A DNA stretch of 64,000 bases from Methanoplanus sp. FWC-SCC4 (GTDB taxonomy: Archaea > Halobacteriota > Methanomicrobia > Methanomicrobiales > Methanomicrobiaceae). Where the stretch lies: the NCBI RefSeq assembly GCF_032878975.1, contig NZ_CP043875.1, positions 1,418,370 through 1,482,369 of the forward strand. The letters are read 5' to 3'. Made by a program: the position numbers and the translations under genes. Below, piece after piece: positions 33,821-45,867 of the stretch. The notes beneath the pieces were generated by a model. That model saw only the letters and a list, made by a program, of their open reading frames with translations. It was not told the origin of the DNA and searched no databases. The stretch's first letter is position 1. Each line of letters opens with the position of its first letter.

Positions 33821-34461
33821 CGGCGCTTTCTCGTCTGGTAATCTCTCAGGGCTCTTAAGAGATCTATTTTTCTGAAATTAATCCAGTTTACGTCTGAGAA
33901 GAACAGTTCTGAATAAACAGACTGCCATATTAAGAAATCTGTCAGATGGTTTCCACCGGTTTTTATGACAAGATCAGGCTCGTTCCTGAATTCAAGATAT
34001 GAATCAATTGTTTTTTCCTCAACAATATCAGGATCAATTCCTTCTTCTGCCATTTTTTTAACAGCAGATGCAATCTCATTGCGGCCACTCATTCCGACAG
34101 CAACAAAGACATCCATACCTTCACCCAAAACCTCCTCCCCTTTTGAGGTATGAAGTGTAAGACGGGCGATTTCACTAATCTTTTTTAAAGAACTGATATA
34201 CGAATCAACAGATTCGGACTTTTTGGTATTTATATGAAAAATGACCCTGGAAATTCCAAGATTTTTACACCACTTTACAACTTCCAGTGGTTTCTGAGGG
34301 GCATCAGTGATATCTTCACCTGTTATCATAAAACAGAGTGAATCCGGGAAACTTTTCAGTTCCCTCTTCAGCTTCCATTCATAATACCTGTGAATCAGCA
34401 TACCATAAGATGCCCCAAAGACATTCCAATCGTTCGGATGTATGTCTGTGATAATTACCAC
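33808..34461 (-). CDS. Degenerate cis-prenyltransferase paralog (NgBR/NUS1-like candidate)
   Basis: A 217-residue protein with the cis-prenyltransferase fold but without the catalytic loop: the DGNRR position reads CFMITGEDITDAP (44-56). It keeps the C-terminal family motif as DLVIKTGGNHLTDFLIWQSV and YSELFFSDVNWINFRKIDLL. It ends KRRYGK, so Arg214-Tyr215-Gly216 makes an RxG motif just before the last residue. In eukaryotic NgBR/NUS1, and in a heteromeric enzyme reported from Methanosarcina, the non-catalytic subunit completes the active site with such an RxG tail. This is therefore a likely partner of the adjacent uppS. The gene is convergent with uppS and overlaps it by 13 bp. Confidence 0.85.
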   Translation of the reverse strand: MVIITDIHPNDWNVFGASYGMLIHRYYEWKLKRELKSFPDSLCFMITGEDITDAPQKPLEVVKWCKNLGISRVIFHINTKKSESVDSYISSLKKISEIARLTLHTSKGEEVLGEGMDVFVAVGMSGRNEIASAVKKMAEEGIDPDIVEEKTIDSYLEFRNEPDLVIKTGGNHLTDFLIWQSVYSELFFSDVNWINFRKIDLLRALRDYQTRKRRYGK

Positions 34462-34533
34462 AAACTAACTAACCATTTTTTTTCTCTTTAGAGATAAATA
34501 TATACTAAACGATCCTGAAAATAAGAGGAAATT

Positions 34534-35286
34534 ATGCTGACATTTATTGGACTTGGACTCTACGACGAGAAGGATATATCGGTAAAAGGGCTTGAATGTA
34601 TAAAAAGCGCAGATTCAGTATTCCTTGAAGGGTATACCTCCCGCCTTATGGGGGCTGACATAAACAAACTGGAAGAATACTATGGAAAAAAGATTACTTT
34701 CCTTGGGCGTGCTGATGTGGAACAGCATCCGGAAAATATTTTAAAGGCAGCAGAAGAAGGAAATGCGGTATTTCTCACAGGCGGCGACCCGATGGTCTCA
34801 ACCACCCATGCAGATTTAAGAATCAGGGCAAAAGAGAGAGGGATCAAAACAGGAATCATACATGCGGCATCTATACAAAATGCAGTATGCGGTCTCTCAG
34901 GGCTTCAGAATTACAGATTCGGCAAGTCATGCTCAGTACCTTATCCTGAGAAGGGATGGTTCCCAACAACACCTCTTGACACGATAACACACAACATTGA
35001 AAACGATCTTCACACTCTTGTATTTCTGGATATAAAACCCGACAGACATATGACAGTAGGAGAAGGTGTCAGCCTGATTGAACAGATGGCTGAGAAAAAA
35101 GGCATGAAAACACCGGAAATCTTTGTAGGCATTGCACGCGCTGGATCTCCTGAACCGGTTGTTATTGCAGGAGATGCAGGTAAATTAAAGGCTGCTGATT
35201 TTGGAGAACCGCTTCATATAATTGTAGTACCGGCAAAACTTCACCTGATGGAAAAGGAATATCTTGAAATTTTCGCAGGGTTATGA
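34534..35286 (+). CDS. dphB: Diphthine synthase
   Basis: S-adenosylmethionine-dependent methyltransferase in diphthamide biosynthesis on archaeal EF-2. The 250-residue protein belongs to the tetrapyrrole methylase-like family: [92 protein letters not shown] and [25 protein letters not shown] box at 34496-34504 predicts a very short leader, with AGAGGA before the ATG. The next gene overlaps by 4 bp (ATGA). Confidence 0.96.
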   Translation: MLTFIGLGLYDEKDISVKGLECIKSADSVFLEGYTSRLMGADINKLEEYYGKKITFLGRADVEQHPENILKAAEEGNAVFLTGGDPMVSTTHADLRIRAKERGIKTGIIHAASIQNAVCGLSGLQNYRFGKSCSVPYPEKGWFPTTPLDTITHNIENDLHTLVFLDIKPDRHMTVGEGVSLIEQMAEKKGMKTPEIFVGIARAGSPEPVVIAGDAGKLKAADFGEPLHIIVVPAKLHLMEKEYLEIFAGL

Positions 35287-35855
35287 AAACCGAATTTTTT
35301 AAAACAATTTATGAGTCGGCACTAAAAGAGACTCAAATCACTCCAAAAAAAGATACTCCGTATTATAAACTGGCAGGGGAAATTCTCGAAATGGCTCTTG
35401 CGTACCGTGATGACGGGATAACTTTCTTAAATTCCGGTGACCGCGTCAATGCACATGCGGCGTTTTGTTACGGATTTGGATGGCTTGATTTTGGAATAGG
35501 TTCCGGACTCATAAACGGAAATATTCCTAAATGCAGAATTCCGGTTTTTTCAGAGGATATGCCAAAACATCTGACAGACCACCTGTCTGAAAAGACAACC
35601 CGCTATTTCAGAATGCTTACAGAGGCCTGTGATTCTGTCGAATCCTCACCTGACAAGGAAAGCCCTCTTCATTCTTTTACAGAAAAAATATATGCACTCT
35701 CAATGGATTCTGTCTTTTTGGGAGATGCATATTTAAAAAAAGATGAAAAGGTAAATGCCCTGGCACATTTCAGTTACGGATACGGATGGCTTGATGCCGC
35801 AGTCAGAGCAGGACTCTTTAAAATTACCGATAAAAGAGAGCTTTTTACGGTATGA
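35283..35855 (+). CDS. Tandem DUF357 protein
   Basis: A 190-residue archaeal protein made of two related halves. Half 1 (about 1-95) has [20 protein letters not shown] and [20 protein letters not shown]; half 2 (about 100-185) has [20 protein letters not shown] and [20 protein letters not shown]. Both halves repeat the pattern of a helix, then D/N-rVNAxAHFxYGYGWLD, then a small hydrophobic helix, suggesting TPR-like all-helical modules. No enzyme motif is present. Its start overlaps dphB by 4 bp (ATGA), so it belongs with diphthamide synthesis by context only. Confidence 0.85.
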   Translation: MKTEFFKTIYESALKETQITPKKDTPYYKLAGEILEMALAYRDDGITFLNSGDRVNAHAAFCYGFGWLDFGIGSGLINGNIPKCRIPVFSEDMPKHLTDHLSEKTTRYFRMLTEACDSVESSPDKESPLHSFTEKIYALSMDSVFLGDAYLKKDEKVNALAHFSYGYGWLDAAVRAGLFKITDKRELFTV

Positions 35856-35915
35856 ATACCTCAAAAGGTTTATACGTACAAAACAAACTTTTTTTGACAA
35901 AATACGGAGTTTTAC

Positions 35916-36968
35916 ATGGACAGGAGTCAGTGGAAATGGTTGGCAGTATCCATCGCATTCAGTTTAATTGTTCTTGCACTGGTTCTCTACTTTACCATAG
36001 ATGAGAACACTATCGAATATCTTCAAAAATTACAGCCCGAATTTCTGATTGCCGCTCTTGTTCTCCACATGGGATCACTGTGTGCATGGGCTCTCAGAAT
36101 AAAATTTATGTCCCGCTCTCTTGGGCATAAAGTTCCTTTTATGCACTGCCTTAACATGGTGTTTGCAAATCTGCTGATTGCGGCTGTCACTCCGTCACAG
36201 GCGGGCGGGGAACCTGTCCGTATTCATGAACTATACAGGGCCGACGTTCCTCTCGGAGATGCTACCGCGATAGTTATAATGGAGAGGGTTCTTGACGGAA
36301 TATTGCTTGGAATAATCGGCGGAATAGCAATGCTTGCATTATGGTTAGGTTCTGAAAACCTTGACATCGCAATAACGCTTCCTCTGCTTTTCATGTGGGC
36401 TTTGATTACGGGATTTGTAATTCTTTTTGCATATTCTGTAAAAAATCCGGATTTCCTAAAAAATCTTATTAAAAAAGCATCATCCTGGTTTACAAAACGC
36501 TGGCATGCCGACAAGGCTGAAAAACTGATGTCAGGTATAGATTCAGAGGTTGACAACTTCCATGATGCACTGAAAAAATATGTCAGTTACTCTAAAACAG
36601 GTCTTTTATGGGGAACATTTTTTACAGTAATATACTGGTTCGGTGAATTTTTCATTGCATCACTTATACTGATGGGTCTTGGGGAAGGTCCGCATATAAT
36701 TGAGTCTTTTGTCGCACAGATTATCATCGCGATTATTATGATGATACCACTCACCCCCGGAAGTTCGGGTATTGCCGAACTGTCTGCGACATCGCTTTAC
36801 AATCTCTTCGTTCCGTCTTCAATAGTAGGAATCTTTGTAGTCCTGTGGCGTCTCGTCCTTTACTACTTCAACATATTTATCGGTGTTATGGGAACGGTAA
36901 TTATTGTTAAAAGAGAGGTCTTAAGAAAAGCACTCAAAAACAAATTTGATGAAATCAGAAAAATATAA
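35916..36968 (+). CDS. UPF0104/lysylphosphatidylglycerol synthetase-like membrane protein
   Basis: A 350-residue integral membrane protein with about eight hydrophobic segments. It resembles the UPF0104/AglD-flippase-like family: NMVFANLLIAAVTPSQAGGE with the PSQAGGEPVRIHELY motif, and LTPGSSGIAELSATSLYNLF near residue 285. Related archaeal proteins are linked to N-glycosylation and lipid translocation, but no substrate can be assigned. It starts 60 bp after the DUF357 gene and may be co-transcribed. T-rich sequence after the stop (36969-37037) lies between this gene and the convergent ppcA. Confidence 0.85.
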   Translation: MDRSQWKWLAVSIAFSLIVLALVLYFTIDENTIEYLQKLQPEFLIAALVLHMGSLCAWALRIKFMSRSLGHKVPFMHCLNMVFANLLIAAVTPSQAGGEPVRIHELYRADVPLGDATAIVIMERVLDGILLGIIGGIAMLALWLGSENLDIAITLPLLFMWALITGFVILFAYSVKNPDFLKNLIKKASSWFTKRWHADKAEKLMSGIDSEVDNFHDALKKYVSYSKTGLLWGTFFTVIYWFGEFFIASLILMGLGEGPHIIESFVAQIIIAIIMMIPLTPGSSGIAELSATSLYNLFVPSSIVGIFVVLWRLVLYYFNIFIGVMGTVIIVKREVLRKALKNKFDEIRKI

Positions 36969-37037
36969 ACCTTTTTTTAATAATTTTTCAGGAAAATTCT
37001 AAAAAAACTTCATTAAAAAAAATCTTGCAGGATATTA

Positions 37038-38507
37038 TTATCCCAGAAATTTTCTTTCGCTGGCAGCCTTCAGGATATATGAACCGGCTTCATCAGTTCT
37101 GTTTTCACCAGACAATCTTATAATATCATCTGTTGATTTTTTGTGAACAGTATTTATTTCAAAATCACAGTTCTCTTTGGCAAATTCAAGATCAGCAGGG
37201 GGCAGGTAAGGCGAATCAGGATTCATGTACCTAATTGAATCAATTAGATCTGCATCAAAATTCACATATATATTCCTCAGGTAGTCCAGATCATGATCAT
37301 TTAATGCCGATATTCCAAGTATCTCCGGCGGCACTCCAAGTGAATAACAGGCAGCGGTGAAAGTAATTGCACGCGGAAGGTTTAAACCCTCATGTGATCG
37401 TGAATAACCAAAAAGACCGATATGCAATTTTCTCATCCTTCTTTTTGGGACGAATCCTGATATTTTGTTGATTGCCGGTGATAATTCAGACAGTCTCTTG
37501 TGATACTCTTTTGAACACTTTTCAAAGATCAAAAGACATCTTTTTTCATCAACATCGGGAGCTTTAAAAACTTCCCTGTTCTCAAGTCTTTTTACAGCAT
37601 CGCAGACCATATCAGGAGGATAGTCATACTTAAAGGCAGACTGTATCGTGAATGTCCATACGCCCGGGTATTCTTTCATTACTCTTTCTGTATTATCCGG
37701 ACGAAGATTTCCCCTGAAAGGTGCCGAACCTACACCAAGTATAGGGTATATCGGTATTTCCTTTTTATCAGACAGATTCGAGAGTTTCATCAGGGCAATC
37801 TTGTTCAGGAGAACTGCTCCGACATTTCCATAATTTATCGCAGGATCGGATCTTGCAAGGAAAACCCTTTGGTAGTCAAGGTTTTTATTTTCCAGATATT
37901 TTGCAACAATTCTGTCGGAATTTAACATTCCCTCTTTGTTTTCAAATAATGGAATTATATTGATTTTTGCCGGTTTGAACTCGCCAATCCAGTCAGATAC
38001 TGTTAAATCCCTGCCGCCAAGTCTCTGATTTTGTTTTCCTACAACAAAATCACAGTAATACTGATAGATATTATCAAGTGATTCATAGGAGATTGTCATG
38101 GGGAGGATCACTTCAAATATCGGGGGATTTTCAGTTCCATAAAAAATATTGGCCACATCATAAGACCGTGGAATACTTTCAAGCGTTTCAAGAAGAATTT
38201 TTGCTTCCGCTTTTTCAACATCGGGATTTGGCACTCTTAATGTCAGAAATATGTCCTTTCCAAGCTGATGGTTGGAAAGATAACCGCCATATTTTGACAG
38301 GAGTTTTTTTACAACAAAATTGTCCACTTCTTTTCCTTCACAGTCCCACATCTGTTCTCTGCAGTTTAGATGGGAATAGGCATAGTATGCTTCAAGTACC
38401 TCGTCTTCACCGCCAAGACATGAATTTTCAGAAAAGAAAGGAATCTGAACATTGTCCGGATGCTGGGTGCTCATCGTTTTTGGAATTGTTATTTGTTCAG
38501 GCATCAT
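37038..38507 (-). CDS. ppcA: Archaeal-type phosphoenolpyruvate carboxylase
   Basis: Carboxylates PEP to oxaloacetate for anaplerosis. At 489 residues it is the short archaeal form, unlike the 900-residue bacterial enzyme. Characteristic parts are IPKTMSTQHPDNVQIPFFSE at the N-terminus, EDEVLEAYYAYSHLNCREQM, YGGYLSNHQLG, VFLARSDPAINYGNVGAVLL, YPILGVGSAPFRGNLRPDNT, and the C-terminal GFVPKRRMRKLHIGLFGYSR. It needs no biotin. Two ATGs start the gene (MMPEQ); the leader is about 28 nt. A BirA-like palindrome (38524-38556) overlaps the predicted start site. It is monocistronic. Confidence 0.96.
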   Translation of the reverse strand: MMPEQITIPKTMSTQHPDNVQIPFFSENSCLGGEDEVLEAYYAYSHLNCREQMWDCEGKEVDNFVVKKLLSKYGGYLSNHQLGKDIFLTLRVPNPDVEKAEAKILLETLESIPRSYDVANIFYGTENPPIFEVILPMTISYESLDNIYQYYCDFVVGKQNQRLGGRDLTVSDWIGEFKPAKINIIPLFENKEGMLNSDRIVAKYLENKNLDYQRVFLARSDPAINYGNVGAVLLNKIALMKLSNLSDKKEIPIYPILGVGSAPFRGNLRPDNTERVMKEYPGVWTFTIQSAFKYDYPPDMVCDAVKRLENREVFKAPDVDEKRCLLIFEKCSKEYHKRLSELSPAINKISGFVPKRRMRKLHIGLFGYSRSHEGLNLPRAITFTAACYSLGVPPEILGISALNDHDLDYLRNIYVNFDADLIDSIRYMNPDSPYLPPADLEFAKENCDFEINTVHKKSTDDIIRLSGENRTDEAGSYILKAASERKFLG

Positions 38508-38523
38508 TATTGTCCATATGTTT

Positions 38524-38556
38524 TTGTCAACCCATAATTGGCCAACAGGTTGACAG
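38524..38556. promoter_or_regulatory. BirA-type palindromic operator upstream of ppcA
   Basis: TTGTCAACC (38524-38532) and GGTTGACAG (38548-38556) form arms that match in 8 of 9 positions around a 15-bp spacer. The spacer holds a central TTGGCCAA (38538-38545). The predicted transcription start of ppcA (near 38535) falls inside. The arm sequence and spacing resemble the BirA biotin-repressor operator (TTGT-TAACC-N14/15-GGTTA-ACAA type). Confidence 0.55.
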
Positions 38557-38567
38557 GATATATTTCC
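38557..38567 (-). promoter_or_regulatory. TATA box of ppcA
   Basis: On the minus strand this reads GGAAATATATC. Its centre near 38561 puts the start of transcription at about 38535, within the palindrome at 38524-38556 and 28 nt before the ATG at 38507. Confidence 0.5.
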
Positions 38568-38756
38568 AATCCTGATAAAATAAATTTATTCTTTCATATA
38601 CTAATTTTTCAAAAAACAATTAGCTTTACTCAGATATTAATCTAATAAAAAATCGTCATTATATTCCGGTAAAATATCAGTTTAATTCAAAGGAACAAAA
38701 AAAGCTCACACTACAAAATTAAAAACCAAGACTAATTTTACAAAAGTTTGCACTAC

Positions 38757-38785
38757 AATTAAAAAAACTTAACAAAAAAGACTCA
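38757..38785 (-). terminator. Oligo-T terminator of the rRNA operon
   Basis: On the minus strand, just after the 3' end of 5S rRNA, the sequence has GAGTCTTTTTTGTTAAGTTT followed by further T. Such T-runs end archaeal transcripts. The rest of the region up to the ppcA promoter (38568-38756) is AT-rich with no coding potential. Confidence 0.6.
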
Positions 38786-38799
38786 AATCTTCTAGCAGA

Positions 38800-38923
38800 A
38801 CAATTGCAGCGTTGGACGGTTCCCGAGAACTCTCGTATCTCAGTACAACGTCCTACGTAAGTGGGCTTAACTGCCGGGTTCGAAATGAGTCCGGGTGTTG
38901 CCCCACTGCTATGGCCGCAATTG
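38800..38923 (-). rRNA. rrf: 5S ribosomal RNA
   Basis: About 124 nt on the minus strand. The conserved core is present: GGCCATAGCAGTGGGGCAAC, then CCCGGACTCATTTCGAACCC, GGCAGTTAAGCCC, CGTTGTACTGAGATACGAG and GGGAACCGTCCAACG. The terminal helix I forms between CAATTGCGG (5') and CTGCAATTG (3'), which sets the ends to within one or two bases. Last gene of the rRNA operon, after tRNA-Cys. Confidence 0.93.
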
Positions 38924-38943
38924 AACAGGAAATTTCGCGATTC

Positions 38944-38988
38944 GGAAATCACAGATTTCCTGTACCTTCAAACTTTCTTGCGAAAGTT
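38944..38988 (-). other. Two perfect hairpins in the tRNA-Cys/5S spacer
   Basis: 38944-38960 forms GGAAATC-3 nt-GATTTCC, a perfect 7-bp stem. 38971-38988 on the minus strand forms AACTTTC-GCAA-GAAAGTT, a perfect 7-bp stem closed by a GNRA tetraloop. They lie between tRNA-Cys and 5S rRNA and probably guide processing or protect the precursor. Confidence 0.6.
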
Positions 38989-38996
38989 ATTCAGGA

Positions 38997-39068
38997 AGCC
39001 AAGGCCCGGACTTGAACCGGGGTGTAGTCGCTCTGCAGGCGACCGCGTGGCCGCTCCGCCACCTTGGC
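38997..39068 (-). tRNA. tRNA-Cys (GCA)
   Basis: 72 nt on the minus strand. The acceptor is GCCAAGG/CCTTGGC with discriminator U73, the hallmark of tRNA-Cys. The T arm contains GGTTCAAGTCC and the anticodon loop CTGCAGA gives GCA. CCA is not encoded. It lies between 23S and 5S rRNA, an uncommon position; in many euryarchaea tRNA-Cys follows 5S. Confidence 0.95.
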
Positions 39069-39074
39069 CATAAG

Positions 39075-39118
39075 GACCGTATACACAAGATTTCGTCTGG
39101 ACTTTAACGGTTATTCCT

Positions 39119-39129
<11 letters not shown>
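39075..39129 (-). other. 23S processing stem, 3' strand
   Basis: This flank pairs with 42029-42086 in nested blocks: GTATACACAAGA (39079-39090, plus strand) with TCTTGTGTATAC (42071-42082), TAACGGTTA (39105-39113) with TTAACCGCTA, and TGCTGAATTA (39120-39129) with TAATTCAGCA (42029-42038). Together they form the long stem that encloses 23S rRNA in the precursor. Confidence 0.75.
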
Positions 39130-42028
<2,899 letters not shown>

Positions 42029-42039
<11 letters not shown>

Positions 42040-42086
42040 TATCGGTTTAACCGCTAAAATCCATTTAACGTCTTGTGTATACGTCC
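42029..42086 (-). other. 23S processing stem, 5' strand
   Basis: Complement of 39075-39129. It includes TCTTGTGTATAC (42071-42082), the TTAACCGCTAAA block at 42048-42059 and TAATTCAGCA at 42029-42038. With a single-base bulge the outer helix extends to GGAC/GTCC. Archaeal rRNA precursors are cut in such stems at bulge-helix-bulge motifs. Confidence 0.7.
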
Positions 42087-42205
42087 TATACATGACATCA
42101 CAGAGTCACTTGCGTCGCCGTAAATGACTCTCAGTCCTTCCCCGGTAATTCACATTTCCGGGTGCATCGGTAAAAACCAGTTACCGAAAGTAACTCGTTT
42201 TTAAG

Positions 42206-42278
42206 TGGACCCAAGGGGATTTGAACCCCTGGCCTCGGCGTTGCAAACGCCGCGCTCTTCCAGCTGAGCTATGAGCCC
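42206..42278 (-). tRNA. tRNA-Ala (TGC)
   Basis: 73 nt on the minus strand in the 16S-23S spacer, the usual euryarchaeal place. The acceptor is GGGCTCA/TGGGTCC with G3-U70, the alanine identity pair. The anticodon loop TTTGCAA gives TGC, the T arm is AGGGG-TTCAAAT-CCCCT, and the discriminator is A. CCA is not encoded. Confidence 0.96.
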
Positions 42279-42302
42279 GACTTTCTCTTATATTCGTATT
42301 GA

Positions 42303-42337
42303 CATTGGCAATTTTACAGTTTGTTTAATAACCGCTA
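42303..42337 (-). other. 16S processing stem, 3' strand
   Basis: CATTGGCAAT (42303-42312, plus strand) and TTTGTTTAATAACCGCTA (42320-42337) are perfect complements of 43922-43931 and 43897-43914 on the other side of 16S rRNA. They form the stem from which 16S is excised. Confidence 0.75.
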
Positions 42338-42360
42338 TTAACTTCCTTTCGGATTTCATT

Positions 42361-43828
<1,468 letters not shown>

Positions 43829-43896
43829 TAATTTTGAAGATACGTTTCACTTCGGCACACTATCGTTATTTTTGTAATTTCATTCACAAAAGGAAT

Positions 43897-43931
43897 TAGC
43901 GGTTATTAAACAAATTTCCGCATTGCCAATG
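43897..43931 (-). other. 16S processing stem, 5' strand
   Basis: TAGCGGTTATTAAACAAA (43897-43914) and ATTGCCAATG (43922-43931) complement 42320-42337 and 42303-42312. The pairing is exact over 18 and 10 bp. Confidence 0.75.
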
Positions 43932-44010
43932 CCAACGTCAGAACCAACACTCCCATCCGAGTGGTTTTGGTTCTCCATTAAAGAATCGAGATAACAATAT
44001 GGGCTTTATT

Positions 44011-44020
44011 CACATATAAA
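44011..44020 (-). promoter_or_regulatory. rRNA operon promoter, proximal TATA
   Basis: The minus strand reads TTTATATGTG. The predicted transcript start is near 43990, some 160 nt before 16S rRNA. It shares TTTATATGT with the distal promoter. Confidence 0.5.
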
Positions 44021-44180
44021 CCCTGTTGTTTTAGTCTCAGAGAAAGACGGGAACAAACATGCTTAGCACATTAATCCACACATCTTTTTTCTCCGTAGAT
44101 ATTCCACGCGATTTCAAATCACGCTTCGTTGCGTGGTTTGTATCCGGAATACTTCGGCCTTACAAAGTGGTCTTCCGTGA

Positions 44181-44190
44181 CATATAAAGG
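44181..44190 (-). promoter_or_regulatory. rRNA operon promoter, distal TATA
   Basis: The minus strand reads CCTTTATATG, the same TTTATATGT core as the proximal box 170 bp away. The predicted transcript start is near 44159. Confidence 0.5.
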
Positions 44191-44295
44191 TTGGCACAAA
44201 AAGATCAGAATCCACAGACAAACCTGATCATGCCCTACAAAAAAAGAACAAATTAGCGATTTTTGATGAAATTATGATCACTCGCGCAAATGACA

Positions 44296-44318
44296 TGTCA
44301 GAAGATAAAAGTCTGACA
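44296..44318 (-). terminator. Hairpin after the amidotransferase gene
   Basis: TGTCAGA and TCTGACA form a perfect 7-bp stem with a 9-nt AT-rich loop, 44 nt after the amidotransferase stop. It lies between that gene and the rRNA promoters and may separate the two transcripts. Confidence 0.4.
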
Positions 44319-44361
44319 ATGAAAAAATGTAATGATAAAATCTTAGAGATACGGATATGAC

Positions 44362-45054
44362 CTATAATTTTTCAAAATATTCAAGAATCAAATACATCAC
44401 CTCATTCAAAGGCCCTGTTTTATCAATACCAAGTATTTCCGGAGCGGTTTGAATTGAGTCAAAACCCTCTTTTATATCATAAAAACAATTTTCAACGAGA
44501 TTTCTGACATTGACACCCGTAACCTCAGGATGAAACTGAAGCCCTAAAATCCTTTCATCATAGAGAAATGCCTGATTATCGCACGCAGGACTTTTAAAGA
44601 GGTGTTCTGCACCACAGGGTATTTCAAAAGTATCCCCATGCCAGTGAAATGCCAAAAACCTCTCCGGCAACAAACTGCACAGAGCATTGTCCTCCTTTCC
44701 ACAGCACATTTCAACACCAAACCATCCCACCTCGGGTTTCCTGTTTTTCGTAACCTTCGCACCCAAAACAGAAGCAATAATTTGTGCACCAAGACAGATT
44801 CCAATAACTTTCTTCTCCGAATCTATTGCAGACATAATAAAACTCTTTTCTTCAGCAAGCCACGGATATTTATCTTCCTCATAAATGTTCATAGTGCCTC
44901 CCATTACAATGAGAAGATCAAAATCAGATAAGATAGGAAGAGATTGTCCATCGTAAAGCCTTGTTTCAGAGAATGAATACCCTTTTTTCTGCGCCCAGTG
45001 TCTGATACAACCAGTATCCTCAAAAGGAAGGTGAATAAGAGAATGTATTTTCAT
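44362..45054 (-). CDS. Class I glutamine amidotransferase-like protein
   Basis: The 230-residue protein has the complete class I GATase triad: nucleophile Cys in VIGICLGAQIIASVLG, His in LQFHPEVTGVN and the following Glu. The N-terminal part (DFDLLIVMGGTMNIYEEDKY) is typical of stand-alone GMP-synthase-like amidotransferases. There is no synthetase domain and no partner nearby, so the acceptor is unknown; gamma-glutamyl hydrolase activity is an alternative. It lies upstream of the rRNA promoters in the same direction, with a separating hairpin at 44296-44318. Confidence 0.88.
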   Translation of the reverse strand: MKIHSLIHLPFEDTGCIRHWAQKKGYSFSETRLYDGQSLPILSDFDLLIVMGGTMNIYEEDKYPWLAEEKSFIMSAIDSEKKVIGICLGAQIIASVLGAKVTKNRKPEVGWFGVEMCCGKEDNALCSLLPERFLAFHWHGDTFEIPCGAEHLFKSPACDNQAFLYDERILGLQFHPEVTGVNVRNLVENCFYDIKEGFDSIQTAPEILGIDKTGPLNEVMYLILEYFEKL

Positions 45055-45126
45055 ATCGGAATATCATTCTGAATTTCCCGCCGGATTATATTTTCCAACA
45101 TACCAAAAAAATTAGATTAATTAGAT

Positions 45127-45867
45127 TTATTCCGGAACTTTGTCTTCTTCAAACTTTTCCGGAGACCAGTCTGAAATCTTAATCTCACCAAAAAATTCAT
45201 CCTGAAAGATCATCAATTTTCCTTCAAGCATCAGAAAAAGAAGAGGAATATAGGCAGAGCGCATATCCGAACCGGTTTTTTTACAGATATCGCCGAGTGT
45301 AACTGCTCCCCTTTCCTTCACAAGATCCCTATAGCAGGCGAAAATCGTATCAGCAGACTTCTGAAAATCCTCCTCGTGAGCAACGGAAACAACATCTTCA
45401 GCCTCAACATGAAGAATGGGAAGACTTTCCTTTCGCCTCTGTTTTCTCCTCTGCATCTTCTCGGCAGTCTTCAGCTCCTTTATTAATTCATAAAGGGTAA
45501 CAAGACGTTTCCTCTGACTCTTGCGATTTATTCTCCTTTGAATCTCACGTTCCAGCCTCTCAACAGGCTCTGCAAAATCATCAAATGAGAAACTTTCATC
45601 CCCCGAATCAGACTCATACTCAAAATCTTCATCATAGTATTCCCCGTCACACACATCATCGGGGGACTCCTCAAGATACTCCGATTTCATCCTTAAAAGA
45701 AAAGAAGCATAAAACAGAGTCCTGCCTGAAACTCTTAAATCCAGCTTCTGCATCCGGTCAAGTTCGTTCAAAAAACGATCGGTAACCTCAACAATATTAA
45801 TATTCCAGGGGTCAATCTCGCCAGACTCTGCCATGCGGACAAGAATCTCAACAGGTTCTTCATCCAT
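45127..45867 (-). CDS. scpA: Segregation and condensation protein A (kleisin)
   Basis: Kleisin subunit that bridges the SMC heads. The 246-residue protein has the ScpA N-terminal pattern (PVEILVRMAESGEIDPWNIN, VTDRFLNELDRMQKLDLRVS, FYASFLLRMKSEYL), an acidic linker (about 75-110), a basic/coiled section (REIQRRINRKSQRKRLVTLY) and a winged-helix end (LLFLMLEGKLMIFQDEFFGE). It overlaps the 3' end of smc by 8 bp, so both are co-translated. ScpB is not adjacent; it may be elsewhere or absent. Confidence 0.93.
   Translation of the reverse strand: MDEEPVEILVRMAESGEIDPWNINIVEVTDRFLNELDRMQKLDLRVSGRTLFYASFLLRMKSEYLEESPDDVCDGEYYDEDFEYESDSGDESFSFDDFAEPVERLEREIQRRINRKSQRKRLVTLYELIKELKTAEKMQRRKQRRKESLPILHVEAEDVVSVAHEEDFQKSADTIFACYRDLVKERGAVTLGDICKKTGSDMRSAYIPLLFLMLEGKLMIFQDEFFGEIKISDWSPEKFEEDKVPE

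Larger units (their letters stand above)
43829..44361 (-). other. rRNA operon leader and upstream region
   Basis: These 533 bases have no credible gene. From the 16S side outward they contain a short spacer, the 5' strand of the 16S processing stem (43897-43931), a promoter TATA at 44011-44020, a second TATA at 44181-44190, and a hairpin at 44296-44318 that follows the amidotransferase gene. Confidence 0.7.
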
